Source: WHSO01 sp963732875 (GTDB lineage: Bacteria > Pseudomonadota > Alphaproteobacteria > SMXQ01). From it: a stretch of DNA of 64,000 nt. The notes beneath the pieces were generated by a model. That model saw only the letters and a list, made by a program, of their open reading frames with translations, was not told the origin of the DNA and did no database searches. Both the position numbers and the translations under genes were made by a program. This document shows, piece by piece, positions 33,985 to 43,426 of this stretch (positions are counted from its first letter, which is position 1; each line of letters begins with the position of its first letter). The stretch covers positions 1,860,001-1,924,000 of the forward strand of contig CAVTBD010000002.1 in NCBI GenBank assembly GCA_963732875.1. Reading direction: 5' to 3'.

Positions 33985-35591
33985 ATGACGCACACGAAGA
34001 CCGGTCCGGATAGCCTGTTCACGAAAACGGTGGCTCGGCGGGATTTCCTGCGACGCCTGCTGATGATGTCGCTTGCAGCTGCAGCCGATTTTCCCGCCGC
34101 GCGGGCCGCGGACCCCACCACTGCCACCGCAACCGGCAAGCAGCAATTCAACGCCGACTGGCTGCGAAACCACGCCCGCGAGCTGGCCGCCGCCCCCTAC
34201 CAGGCACCCCCCAAGATCAAATCCCAGGCGCTCGCCAACCTCGGGAGCGAAGGCTATCAGGACATCCGCTTCCGACCCGACCATGCGCTCTGGCGGACGC
34301 AGAACCTGGATTTCCAGCTCCGCTTCTTCCATCTCGGGCATTTCTACAGGGAGCCCGTCCGGCTCTATCAGATCGTCGACGGCGCCGCCGAACCGATCCG
34401 CTTTTCCAAGGACATGTTCGACTACGGCGGCAATCACTTCGACCCGCCCCTGCCCGACGATCTCGGCTTCGCCGGATTCCGCGTGCATTACCACACCGAC
34501 TTTTCACGGGACATGGCGGCGTTCCTCGGCGCGAGCTACTTCCGTGCCGTTGGCGCGGAAATGCAATACGGCATCTCCGCGCGCGGCATCGCCATAGACA
34601 CGGCGCTGCCGACCGGAGAGGAATTTCCGGCGTGGCGCTCGTTCTGGATAGAGCGTCCCAAGCCGGGCGTTTCGACGTTGACGGTCCACGCCCTGCTGGA
34701 CGGGCCCAGCGTCACGGGAGCCTATCGCTTCGTGATCCAGCCCGGCCGCACCACCGTGATGATGGTCGAAGCTTCCATTTTTCCGCGCAAGCCGATCAAA
34801 CGGCTTGGTCTCGCCCCTCTCACCAGCATGTATCAGCATGGAGAGAACGATCATCGGATCGATAATGATTTCCGGCCCGAAGTGCACGATTCCGACGGGC
34901 TTGCCATCCTGCGGGGCAACGGCGAGCGTATCTGGCGGCCTCTCGACAACCCATCGACACTTCGCGTGAATACCTACAGCGATGAAAATCCGCGTGGCTT
35001 CGGCCTGCTTCAACGTGATCGCAGTTTCGGCGACTACCAGGACGACAGCAACTATTACAACCTCCGACCCAACCTGTGGGTGGAACCGCAGGGGCAATGG
35101 GGCAAGGGTTCGATCTACCTGATCGAGATTCCCACCAACGAGGAAATCTTCGACAATATCGTCGCCTTCTGGGTACCGGACGCGCGGCCGCAGCCCGGCC
35201 AGGAAATCCGCCTCACCTATAATCTCAGTTGGGGCAGCCGCGTCCCCGATATCTATTCTCCGGTTGCCCGTGTCACAGCCACGCGGACCGGCGTCGGCGG
35301 CATTCCCGGCCAGGCCAAGAGCCGCCATACGCAGAAGTTCGTCATCGATTTCAAGGGTGGGCCGCTGGAGCTTCTCGAAAAACATGCATCCGTCGAGCCG
35401 GCGATCACCGCATCGCGCGGAGAGATCGTTCGCCCCGCCGTCCGCTTCGTGCAAGCGAGCTCGGCAGCTGGCGCACCGATTTCGATCTGAAGCCGGAAGG
35501 AGATGACCCCGTGGACCTGCGCTGCTATCTCAAACTCGGCAGCAGCGCCCTGACGGAAACCTGGAGCTACCAATGGGCGCCGTCTGAATGA
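33985..35591 (+). CDS. opgD: Glucan biosynthesis protein D (OpgD/MdoD), frameshifted near the end
   Basis: A periplasmic glucan-modifying protein of the MdoG/OpgD family with a twin-arginine signal (ARRDFLRRLLMMSLAAA). The segments GASYFRAVG, YGISARGIAIDT and the WVEPQG region are typical. The frame breaks near 35450: the first frame ends ASSAAGAPISI at 35490, but the family C-terminus (SWRTDFDLKPEGDD ... ALTETWSYQW) continues in another frame to 35591. One missing base restores about 535 residues, the family length. The ATG at 33985 is chosen; a TTG at 33967 is in frame. It works with OpgH (38277-40355) in osmoregulated periplasmic glucan synthesis. Confidence 0.8.
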
Positions 35592-35617
35592 CGGAGCCCC
35601 CGCGACGCCTTTTCCCG

Positions 35618-36676
35618 TCAAATCCTTCCGGAAGCACTGGCGTTCACGACCCCTTTCTTGGAGTCGCCCGGGGCAGGATTCGCGGACTGCTTGTCGGGTG
35701 CGGGAACGGCGTCCGGCGTCTTGACGGGCTGCGCCGGCAACGCCGCATTCGGCGCCCCGACAACGGGCGTGCTGACAGGGTTCGGCGCGGCAGCGCCCGC
35801 ATCGCCGGAGGACACCGGGTGCACACCACCGTCGGGGACCGCATTCATATCGCCGGTGGGCGTGCCGAGCTGGGTCTGCACGAACTTGGCGACCTCAAGC
35901 AGCCGGCCACGCTGCATCTGGCCGACGAGGCTGAACTCGAGCTTCGCCTGCCGCCAGTAGAAGGTCGAAAGCCCGCCCTGTTGCGCGAATGTAAACGTCG
36001 TACGCCTGTTGTCCTTCGGGCTCGCACCGACATAGAGGCTGAGCCGGCTCTGCTTATCTTGGTAGATCAGCTGCACCACCAGTTGGTCCCTGATGAAGAA
36101 GATCCGTCCGCCCGCAAGGGAAAGCCCGAAATCCTTGAGATCCGGGGCCGACCGCGATTTCGCCGATGCCCGCTGCGACAGCCATCCCACCAGCGCGTTC
36201 CCCGCCGCGGTGCCTTTTTCCACCAGCGGCGGCGACTGGGCGCCGGTGAGGAGCGCATGGGCCTCGATGGCGCGCTGGGTGAACGTGGAAAGGGGGTCGC
36301 GCTGCCATTGCAGTTGCGGCCATTTCAGATCCGCCAGGTGGTCGTGGGCCAGCCAACCGGTCGAAACAGCCGCGAGAACGACGGCGGCGGCCGACATGTA
36401 GCGCGCGCCGCGCCGAAGCCATCCGGCCCGGTTGGCACCCGAAAGCTTTTCCGCCATGCGCTCCATGGATGCCGGCAGAGGTGCCTTGGTCATGAAATCG
36501 TAGGCCTGATGAAGGGCGACGTTCTGGGCGCGGTAGGCCGTTACCCGTTCGGCCTCCTCGGGATGAAGCGCGAGATAGGCCTCGACCGAGGCGCGCAGAT
36601 TCACCTCCAGAAGCCCATCGACGTAGGCCTGGAGATCCTCTTCACGCACATGCGCTTCCTGATTGATGAACGACAC
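35618..36676 (-). CDS. Membrane anti-sigma factor
   Basis: A 352-residue protein with an N-terminal anti-sigma-type segment (REEDLQAYVDGLLEVNLRASVEAYLALHPE), one membrane segment at about residues 90-108 (YMSAAAVVLAAVSTGWLAH), and a long periplasmic part ending in a Pro/Ala-rich tail. It lies 2 bp after the ECF sigma gene and is its likely partner. The cysteine/histidine zinc motif of ZAS-type factors is not seen. Confidence 0.8.
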   Translation of the reverse strand: MSFINQEAHVREEDLQAYVDGLLEVNLRASVEAYLALHPEEAERVTAYRAQNVALHQAYDFMTKAPLPASMERMAEKLSGANRAGWLRRGARYMSAAAVVLAAVSTGWLAHDHLADLKWPQLQWQRDPLSTFTQRAIEAHALLTGAQSPPLVEKGTAAGNALVGWLSQRASAKSRSAPDLKDFGLSLAGGRIFFIRDQLVVQLIYQDKQSRLSLYVGASPKDNRRTTFTFAQQGGLSTFYWRQAKLEFSLVGQMQRGRLLEVAKFVQTQLGTPTGDMNAVPDGGVHPVSSGDAGAAAPNPVSTPVVGAPNAALPAQPVKTPDAVPAPDKQSANPAPGDSKKGVVNASASGRI

Positions 36677-36678
36677 GG

Positions 36679-37224
36679 CTACTTGGCCCTTTCCTTGACC
36701 GCACCCATGCTAGCTTCCTCCCGCTCCACACGCTCGTTATGCACGCCGTCCATATGACGGCGCAGCATTTCCCGGCCGCGTGACAGGCGCGACATGATCG
36801 TCCCGATGGGAACACCGAGTATGTCCGCGGCCTGGCGATAGCTCATGCCTTCGAGCCCGACGAGCAGGATCACCGAGCGATAGCTGTCGGGAAGCGCGGC
36901 GAGTCCCTGCTTGAGGTCGCGAATCTCGAGGCGCTCGTTCTGATTGGGCAACGCCCGAAGAAACGGCGTGGCGTCCTCGATCGGAACCTGGATGCCGTGA
37001 CGACGCTGGCGCGTCACCCCGTCGACGTAGATATTGTGAAGGATCGTGAACAGATAGGCCCTGTGGTCCCGAACCTTGGCCCATACGTGGACACGGGAAA
37101 GTGCCCGCGCCATGCACTCCTGCACCAGGTCGTCGGCTTCCACGGAATTGCCCGCGAGGGCCATTGCATAGCGTCTGAGCCCCAGAATATGGGACTTGAG
37201 GATCTCGCCAAGGTTCTCCGCCAA
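36679..37224 (-). CDS. ECF sigma factor
   Basis: An ECF sigma factor of about 181 residues: sigma-2 region (AGNSVEADDLVQECMARALSRV ... AYLFTILHNIYVDGV) and sigma-4 region (LAALPDSYRSVILLVGLEGMSYRQAADILGVPIGTIMSRLSRGREML). The start is uncertain: TTG 37224, preceded by AGGGGGAAGG, is preferred, but the frame stays open to a TTG at 37272. It is co-transcribed with the anti-sigma gene. Its regulon may include the nearby glucan or envelope genes. Confidence 0.87.
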   Translation of the reverse strand: MAENLGEILKSHILGLRRYAMALAGNSVEADDLVQECMARALSRVHVWAKVRDHRAYLFTILHNIYVDGVTRQRRHGIQVPIEDATPFLRALPNQNERLEIRDLKQGLAALPDSYRSVILLVGLEGMSYRQAADILGVPIGTIMSRLSRGREMLRRHMDGVHNERVEREEASMGAVKERAK

Positions 37225-37643
37225 AATTACCTTCCCCCTTGTAAACAACACGGGGACTTGCCCAACAGGCAATGAACGTGCGCGGGCGGTCTTCCTGCGG
37301 GTGTATCACCGTTGCAGTGGATACGGTCATGGAGAGCCTATTCGTGAAATGCATGGCGGCGTGTGGCAAAGCTGTGTGATTTCTGTGTTTGCCTTTTCTA
37401 GACCGTCACGCAATGCGGTTTATTCCGCGGCCGCATCACATTCCTGCAATGAACAAAGAGGCCGGGCCCTTTTGGGCCCGGCCAGGTTTTCCAGGGACTG
37501 TGGTCTGGGGTTGGGGGAAGGACTGGGGAACCCCCTGTCCCTGGGTGGTGCCCTCGCTCACGGGCCGGCGGAAGCCCGCTGGTGGGGGGAGGGCACTTCG
37601 GTAAAATGGTACCGTTACCGAGCCTGTCCACGGCCCGGACCGC
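37225..37643. other. Intergenic region upstream of the ECF sigma gene
   Basis: About 420 bp between the sigma gene and the PRC-barrel gene, both on the minus strand. It contains the hairpin at 37460-37483 and G-rich sequence from 37500 to 37600. I found no convincing gene or ECF-type promoter. Confidence 0.4.
37460..37483. terminator. Hairpin in the PRC-barrel/sigma intergenic region
   Basis: A perfect 10-bp GC stem (37460-37469 with 37474-37483) with loop TTTT. On the plus strand AGGTTTT follows; on the minus strand CTCTTTG follows. It probably ends transcription of the PRC-barrel gene before the sigma gene. Confidence 0.55.
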
Positions 37644-38120
37644 TCATTGTGTGGGCGGGGTCCGGCCGCGTTCCTCGGCGCTCTTGAATTCCGGGGCATT
37701 GGAGATGTCCCGCGCGCTCAGGCGCACGAGGACCATCTTTTCGTCACCGCTGCCCATCTGCGGTGACGGCTCGATGCTCACCTTGCTGGCTGAGACCCCG
37801 ACGGACTTGCCACCCAGCCCCAGGAAGCTGCCCGATGCGATCACCAGGCCGGTGACGTGACCCTGCGGATCGATGATCAGGTCCTTCACGACCCCTACCT
37901 TCTTACCGTCCGGGGTCACCACGGGGCTGCCCATGAGATCCTTGGCAAGAACCTGGTCGGCATCCTGGCTGGCAATAATGCCGCTACCGCCCGCGGATGG
38001 ACTGCCGTTTTTCTGCGCCGACGGCGGATTGGACGCGCCGCCCGGCGGCATCGACTGGGCCATGACAGGCGCCGATGCCAGCAAGGCAATCGCCGCGAGA
38101 CCCGCAAGCAATGGTTTCAT
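37644..38120 (-). CDS. Secreted PRC-barrel domain protein
   Basis: A 158-residue protein with a Sec signal peptide (ending VMA near residue 21) and a PRC-barrel domain (LAKDLMGSPVVTPDGKKVGVVKDLIIDPQGHVTGLVIASG). PRC-barrel proteins of this kind are often periplasmic and stress-related; the exact role is unknown. GAAGGAGAA lies upstream. A Gly/Ser/Pro-rich linker joins signal and domain. Confidence 0.82.
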   Translation of the reverse strand: MKPLLAGLAAIALLASAPVMAQSMPPGGASNPPSAQKNGSPSAGGSGIIASQDADQVLAKDLMGSPVVTPDGKKVGVVKDLIIDPQGHVTGLVIASGSFLGLGGKSVGVSASKVSIEPSPQMGSGDEKMVLVRLSARDISNAPEFKSAEERGRTPPTQ

Positions 38121-38276
38121 GTCCGTTCTCCTTCTCGCTCGGTTCCGTTCCGACGCATCTTCCCGACAGGCCGTGCAGGCCGGCATGGCCTTGCGGCCCT
38201 CTTTCTTTGCTAGATAGACGACCCTCGACGACCGCTATTCCAGCGCGCCTGCGCCCTGGCAGGCCTCCGGAGGCGG

Positions 38277-40355
38277 TCAAGCCGTGCCTGCGGCGGCCAC
38301 CTGCCGTACGGCACCGCTCAGGACATGAAGACGCATCATGCTTTCCGCATCAGACAACAGCGCCCGCTGCTCATCCGCCGAAAGGGCCGGCAATCCGCGG
38401 GCCTGGGCGCGACGCATCAGGCCCTCAGCGAGGCATGGCGGATTCTTGCGGGCCTCCCCGGCACCTAGCATGGCGACATGGAGGGCATTCACGACCGGAT
38501 CATGCACCACCCGCCCGATCGCACCGCCGTTAACTGCCGGGCGCGAGCGCGCCGCACTGCGGCGTTCTTTCACCAGGCTCCGGAACGTCTCCAGCAACGG
38601 CGAAGGCCGCGCCTCGCTCGGTACGAGGAAGATACCGCCTTGCCGCGCGATCCGGCCGAGCCTCCGGCTCGACAACATCAGACTGAGCGGCAGCGCCAAT
38701 ACCGGCCCGGCGACGATCGGCAGCATCCACCAGAACAGCTGCGGCAGAAGGAAGTAGGTGCCGGTTCCCGCCGCGAGTCCACAAACCGTCTGTTCCGCGT
38801 GGGCGCGAACGGCTTCGTAGAAGCCGTGATTCCCCTGCGCTCGACGCCGTTGGGGCGACCAGCCGGTATCACGCCCGAGCAAGGTCAGTACGACGAAACG
38901 AGTATGGAACGCCATCAGCACGGGGGCGATCAGCGCGGACAGAAGGCTTTCAACGATCACGCCGGCACAAGCCGCCAGGGCGCCGCCGAAGGCAGGCCGC
39001 CGGTCGCGGTCGGCGACCAGAAAGACGAGACCGAGCAGCTTCGGGAGATAGAGGATGGCGAGCGTCACGAGGAGCAGCGTAATGGCTTCGTTCTCGTGGG
39101 AGATCGGCCACAAGGGAAACGGGCTCGCGGCCGTGAAAAAGACGTGTTTCGCATGCACGTGCTGCCACAGGTCGAGCGCCGATGCCACGACGAACAGCAA
39201 CCATAGCGGGGCGGAAAGATAGGTCATGGCCCCCATCACCAGATGCAGGCGACTCAGGGGGCGCAAGCCGCGCGCGAAGATCAGGCGGATGTGCTGAAGG
39301 TTGCCCTGGCACCACCGGAAGTCGCGCCGGGCGTAGGCCGGCAACGTGGCAGGCACCTCCTCGTAGCTCTCGCCAAGGTCGGGCGCGAGCCGGATCTCCC
39401 AGCCCGCGCGCGCCATCAGCGCGGCCTCGACAAAATCGTGACTGAGAATCTGCCCGCCGAAGGGACGCCGGCCAGGAAGGCGCGGCAGCCCGCAATGACG
39501 CATGAACGCCGCAACACGGATGATCGCGTTGTGGCCCCAGTAGTTGCTCACCCCAAGTTGCCAGAATGCGGCGCCGGCGACATGAGCCGGGCCGCAGAGG
39601 TTCGCGGCAAACTGCTGCACGCGGGCGAACAGGGTATGGCCCTGCGCCGGGACCGGCGCAGTCTGTAGCAATCCGACCGACGGGTTGCGCTCCATGCGGC
39701 GAACCAGCTCGACCAGCGTGGCGCCGCCCATCAGACTGTCGGCATCGAGCACGATCATGTAGCGGTAGCGCCGGCCCCAGCGTCGGCAGAAATCGGCGAT
39801 GTTACCGCTCTTGTATCCGACGTTGTCCGGGCGGTGGCGATAGAAGACGCGCCCCCCGGCGCCGAGGCGCCGGCATAGTGCCTGCCAGGCGATCTCCTCC
39901 TCGATCCAGGTTCGGGGATCCGTGGTATCGCTCAGGATGAAAAGGTCGAATGCCCCCGCTCTGCCGGTATCCAAAAGGGACCGGTGGATCGCCTCTACCC
40001 TCGCGTATACCTCGTCGACGTTCTCGTTATAGATCGGCACCAAGAGGGCGGTCCGCGCCAAATCCCGGGCGGCATCGCATGATGGCACCGCGTCGCGCGA
40101 CCGCGCCGAAAGCCGCGCCGCCAGCACCACGCCGAACCCCAGCATGACGGTCCAGAAGGCGGCGCAGATCCAGGCGAATAGCAGCACGAACAGGGACAGC
40201 ACCACGCCGTCCGCCCATGACAGGCCGTTCGATCCGAGGATATGGGCAAGCACAACGGTGGCAATGAAGGTGCTGGCACCGACGAGTCCGCCGAACAGGA
40301 AGCGGCGCAGCGTCGGGTTCACGCGCCGTGACGCGACGGGCCGGTCACCGGGCAT
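38277..40355 (-). CDS. opgH: Glucan glucosyltransferase H (OpgH/MdoH)
   Basis: A 692-residue inner-membrane processive glucosyltransferase. It has several membrane segments at both ends and the GT2 catalytic domain between: YNENVDEVYARV, LDADSLMGG (DxD-like), SHDFVEAALMARAGW, and RRDFRWCQGNLQH (RW motif). It builds the beta-glucan backbone of osmoregulated periplasmic glucans and exports it to the periplasm, where OpgD (33985-35591) acts. Its start overlaps the upstream small gene by 11 bp. Confidence 0.9.
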   Translation of the reverse strand: MPGDRPVASRRVNPTLRRFLFGGLVGASTFIATVVLAHILGSNGLSWADGVVLSLFVLLFAWICAAFWTVMLGFGVVLAARLSARSRDAVPSCDAARDLARTALLVPIYNENVDEVYARVEAIHRSLLDTGRAGAFDLFILSDTTDPRTWIEEEIAWQALCRRLGAGGRVFYRHRPDNVGYKSGNIADFCRRWGRRYRYMIVLDADSLMGGATLVELVRRMERNPSVGLLQTAPVPAQGHTLFARVQQFAANLCGPAHVAGAAFWQLGVSNYWGHNAIIRVAAFMRHCGLPRLPGRRPFGGQILSHDFVEAALMARAGWEIRLAPDLGESYEEVPATLPAYARRDFRWCQGNLQHIRLIFARGLRPLSRLHLVMGAMTYLSAPLWLLFVVASALDLWQHVHAKHVFFTAASPFPLWPISHENEAITLLLVTLAILYLPKLLGLVFLVADRDRRPAFGGALAACAGVIVESLLSALIAPVLMAFHTRFVVLTLLGRDTGWSPQRRRAQGNHGFYEAVRAHAEQTVCGLAAGTGTYFLLPQLFWWMLPIVAGPVLALPLSLMLSSRRLGRIARQGGIFLVPSEARPSPLLETFRSLVKERRSAARSRPAVNGGAIGRVVHDPVVNALHVAMLGAGEARKNPPCLAEGLMRRAQARGLPALSADEQRALLSDAESMMRLHVLSGAVRQVAAAGTA

Positions 40356-40737
40356 TGTCCAGAATCGTCAGAAGCAGGGCGATGACGCCCGCCCAGGCAT
40401 GAATCAACGTGCGCCAGGCCGCGACCTTCGCCGACGCGCCCCCGGAACGCCATGCCGGCGCGAGATCCTGGGCCGGCATCGCGCCGGGCAGCTCTTCTGG
40501 CACGTGCACCACCGGCGGCGCGGCGCAGCCCGGCTCATGCCGCGTGGCCATGTATCGGGCGCGCGCGGCAACCTGGTACGGCTCCAGTTCCGGAGGCGCG
40601 AGAACCATGGATGCGATCGACCGGCGGGCACCGTCGTCGGCGATGCCGCGGGCCCCAAGATAGCTCTCGATCCAGTCAGCATGCCAAGGCCCCGGCCCTT
40701 CGCCGGGCACGGCAAGGTCATCTTCTGTAACACTCAT
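40345..40737 (-). CDS. Small hypothetical protein upstream of OpgH
   Basis: A 130-residue protein with an acidic N-terminal half (WHADWIESYLGARGIADDG) and one hydrophobic segment near the C-terminus (IHAWAGVIALLLTIL). The gene overlaps the start of opgH, which suggests translational coupling. I do not recognise a family. Its place suggests a membrane-linked accessory of glucan synthesis. Confidence 0.65.
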   Translation of the reverse strand: MSVTEDDLAVPGEGPGPWHADWIESYLGARGIADDGARRSIASMVLAPPELEPYQVAARARYMATRHEPGCAAPPVVHVPEELPGAMPAQDLAPAWRSGGASAKVAAWRTLIHAWAGVIALLLTILDNAR

Positions 40738-40807
40738 ATCCGGTTCAACGCCCTTCCCGCCTGTGCTGTTCCATTGAAACTTTCGCCGCGCCGAAGGATC
40801 GATGCGA

Positions 40808-43297
40808 TCATTCTGCCGCCGAGGCGGGCGATATGTCCGGCTGGCGCCGGCGCGGACGCGGCACTGCGGCCAGTACCCGCGGTCGCTCGCGCGACGGTTC
40901 GAGCACGCGTGCTTCGGCGGCGGCGATCTCGCGCTTCACGCGGAGAAAGCTGTCGGGCGTCACCGATACCGAATCGATCCCCATGTCGACGAGATGGCGC
41001 GCAAAGTCGGGGTGGTCGCTGGGTGCCTGTCCACACAGGCCGACCCTGCAGCCGCATGCATGGGCGCGGCGGGTCACATCCTCGATCACCGCGAGCACGG
41101 CGTCGTTGCGTTCGTCGAACAGGCCGGCGAGGCGATCGGAATCGCGGTCGATGCCCAGCAGGAGTTGCGTCAGGTCGTTGCTCCCGATCGAGAAACCGTC
41201 GAACCGCTCGGCGAACTGTTCCGCCAAGATGGCATTGGACGGCACCTCGCACATGACGTAGACCTCAAGGCCGTCGCAGCCGCTGGCGAGGCCGTGATCG
41301 GCCATCAGCTCGAGCACCCAGTCGGCCTCCTCCGGCGTGCGGCAGAACGGAACCATGACCGAGACGTTGTCCAGCCCGATCGCCTGGCGGACGAAGCGGA
41401 TAGCCGCGCATTCGAGCCCGAACACGGCAGCGTAGTCGGGATGGTAGTAGCGGCTCGCGCCGCGCCATCCCAGCATCGGGTTCTCTTCCGTGGGCTCGAA
41501 GCCCTCCCCGCCAATCAGGTCGGCGTATTCGTTGGATTTGAAATCCGTCAGGCGGACGATCACCTGCCGGGGATAGGCCGCAGCCGCGATCTTCGCGATG
41601 CCATGTGCCAGCGTTTCGACGAAAAAGCGCCCCTTGTCGGGGTATCCCGCCGTAATGGCTTCGATACGCCGCTTCAGGCTGGCGTCCGTCAACGTGTCAA
41701 AATTCGCCAGCGCCTTCGGGTGGCACTTGATCAGGTTGGAAACGACGAATTCCAGTCGCGCGAGTCCGACGCCATCCGACGGCAACCGCCACCACCGGAA
41801 CGCGCTGGCGGGGTCGCCCACGTTGAGCATCACCTTGGTACGGGTCCTCGGAATGGCATCGAGGCGGATCGTCTCCATCTCGTACTCGGCCTCGCCGGCG
41901 TAGACGTGTCCCTTGTCGCCCTCGGCGCAGGACACCGTCACCATGGCGCCGTCCTTGACGGAATGGGTCGCGTTCCCGGTGCCGGTGACGGCAGGCAGGC
42001 CAAGTTCCCGGCAGACGATGGCGGCATGGGACGTGCGTCCACCATGATCGGTGACGATCGCCGACGCACGGCGCATGAGCGGCACCCAGTCGGGATCCGT
42101 CATCGCGGTCACCAGCACGGCACCGTCCGGAAAGTGGTCCGCTTCCTCCGGGCTGTCGAGCCTGCAGGCCTTGCCCACGGCGAGGCCGTCGCCGATGGCG
42201 TAGCCGCTCGCCAGACGCTCGCGCGTCCTCGTCACGCGGTAGGTCTTGAAGAGCTCGCCCGAATCGCGTGACCGTACCGTTTCGGGCCGGGCCTGCACCA
42301 CGAACAGCTTGCCGCTTTTCCCGTCCATCGCCCATTCGATGTCCATCGGCCGCCCGTAATGGGATTCGATGGCCACCCCCCATGTCGCGAGCCGCAGGAT
42401 ATCGTCGTCGGAGAGCACGAAGCGTGTCCGGTCCGCCTTGCGCGTGACGACGGTACGCGTCATCCCGGCACCCGACTTGCGATAGACCATCTTGCGCTGC
42501 TTGGCGCCCAGCCGCTTCTCGATGATCGGCCGGCACTCGCCCTTGCCCAGCAACGGCTTGAAGACCATGAACGCATCAGGGTCCACGCTTCCCTGGACAA
42601 CGGATTCGCCGAGGCCCCAGGCGCCGTCGATCCGCACCACGTCGCGGAACCCGGATTCAGTATCGAGCGTGAACATGACGCCGGCCGCGCCAAGGTCCGC
42701 GCGCACCATGCGCTGGATACCGACCGAGAGCGCCACGTCGTCGTGCCGGAATCCACGCGCGTGGCGATAGGCCATGACCCGGTTGGTGAACAGGGATGCA
42801 TAGCACCGCTTGCAAGCCTCGATGACGGCGCCCTCGCCCGAGACATTGAGGAAGGTGTCGAGCTGCCCGGCGAAGCTCGCGTCGGGAAGATCCTCGGCGG
42901 TCGCGCTCGAGCGCACCGCAACGTCGGCACCACCGAGCGCCCGGTAAGCCTCGGATATCTCGCGCGCAAGCGCAACCGGCATGGCGGCTTTCATGACGGC
43001 GTCGCGAATCGTCGCACCGGCTTCCGACAGGCTCATCTCCTCGGCGGCGAGGCGCGCCAAGCAGCTACCGATCAGGACATCGAGGCCAGTATCGCGCAGG
43101 AATACCCGATAGGCCTCGACGGTGACCGCAAATCCCGGCGGCACTGCGACGCCGGAGTGTCCGAGCGCCCGGATCATCTCACCGAGGGACGCGTTCTTCG
43201 CCCCCGCGCGATCGACGTCGGCCGCCGACAGATCGGCGAACGGAACCGTGAAATGCGCGGACGGGGCGGGGGAATACGCGTCGAGTTTATCGGACAT
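40808..43297 (-). CDS. ppsA: Phosphoenolpyruvate synthase
   Basis: An 829-residue enzyme that makes PEP from pyruvate and ATP. An N-terminal ATP-binding domain (RSSATAEDLPDASFAGQLDTFL) is followed by the swivelling phosphohistidine domain with H424 in DHGGRTSHAAIV, and the PEP/pyruvate barrel with VPFCRTPEEA and the cysteine in GLCGQAPSDHP. The ATG at 43297 with GAGAGG upstream is preferred to the longer ORF. It could supply PEP for gluconeogenesis when organic acids are the carbon source, which fits the many carboxylate genes nearby. Confidence 0.92.
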   Translation of the reverse strand: MSDKLDAYSPAPSAHFTVPFADLSAADVDRAGAKNASLGEMIRALGHSGVAVPPGFAVTVEAYRVFLRDTGLDVLIGSCLARLAAEEMSLSEAGATIRDAVMKAAMPVALAREISEAYRALGGADVAVRSSATAEDLPDASFAGQLDTFLNVSGEGAVIEACKRCYASLFTNRVMAYRHARGFRHDDVALSVGIQRMVRADLGAAGVMFTLDTESGFRDVVRIDGAWGLGESVVQGSVDPDAFMVFKPLLGKGECRPIIEKRLGAKQRKMVYRKSGAGMTRTVVTRKADRTRFVLSDDDILRLATWGVAIESHYGRPMDIEWAMDGKSGKLFVVQARPETVRSRDSGELFKTYRVTRTRERLASGYAIGDGLAVGKACRLDSPEEADHFPDGAVLVTAMTDPDWVPLMRRASAIVTDHGGRTSHAAIVCRELGLPAVTGTGNATHSVKDGAMVTVSCAEGDKGHVYAGEAEYEMETIRLDAIPRTRTKVMLNVGDPASAFRWWRLPSDGVGLARLEFVVSNLIKCHPKALANFDTLTDASLKRRIEAITAGYPDKGRFFVETLAHGIAKIAAAAYPRQVIVRLTDFKSNEYADLIGGEGFEPTEENPMLGWRGASRYYHPDYAAVFGLECAAIRFVRQAIGLDNVSVMVPFCRTPEEADWVLELMADHGLASGCDGLEVYVMCEVPSNAILAEQFAERFDGFSIGSNDLTQLLLGIDRDSDRLAGLFDERNDAVLAVIEDVTRRAHACGCRVGLCGQAPSDHPDFARHLVDMGIDSVSVTPDSFLRVKREIAAAEARVLEPSRERPRVLAAVPRPRRRQPDISPASAAE

Positions 43298-43426
43298 GAT
43301 GACCTCTCGGATGTGTGCCGGACCGCGGACCGCTGCCCGTGATGCCTGAAGTTCGCAACCTCTGACTCTGACGTCGCACACCCGCACGCTATTCCCGCAC
43401 AGCCGCCGGGATCGTCGCCTCTGCTG

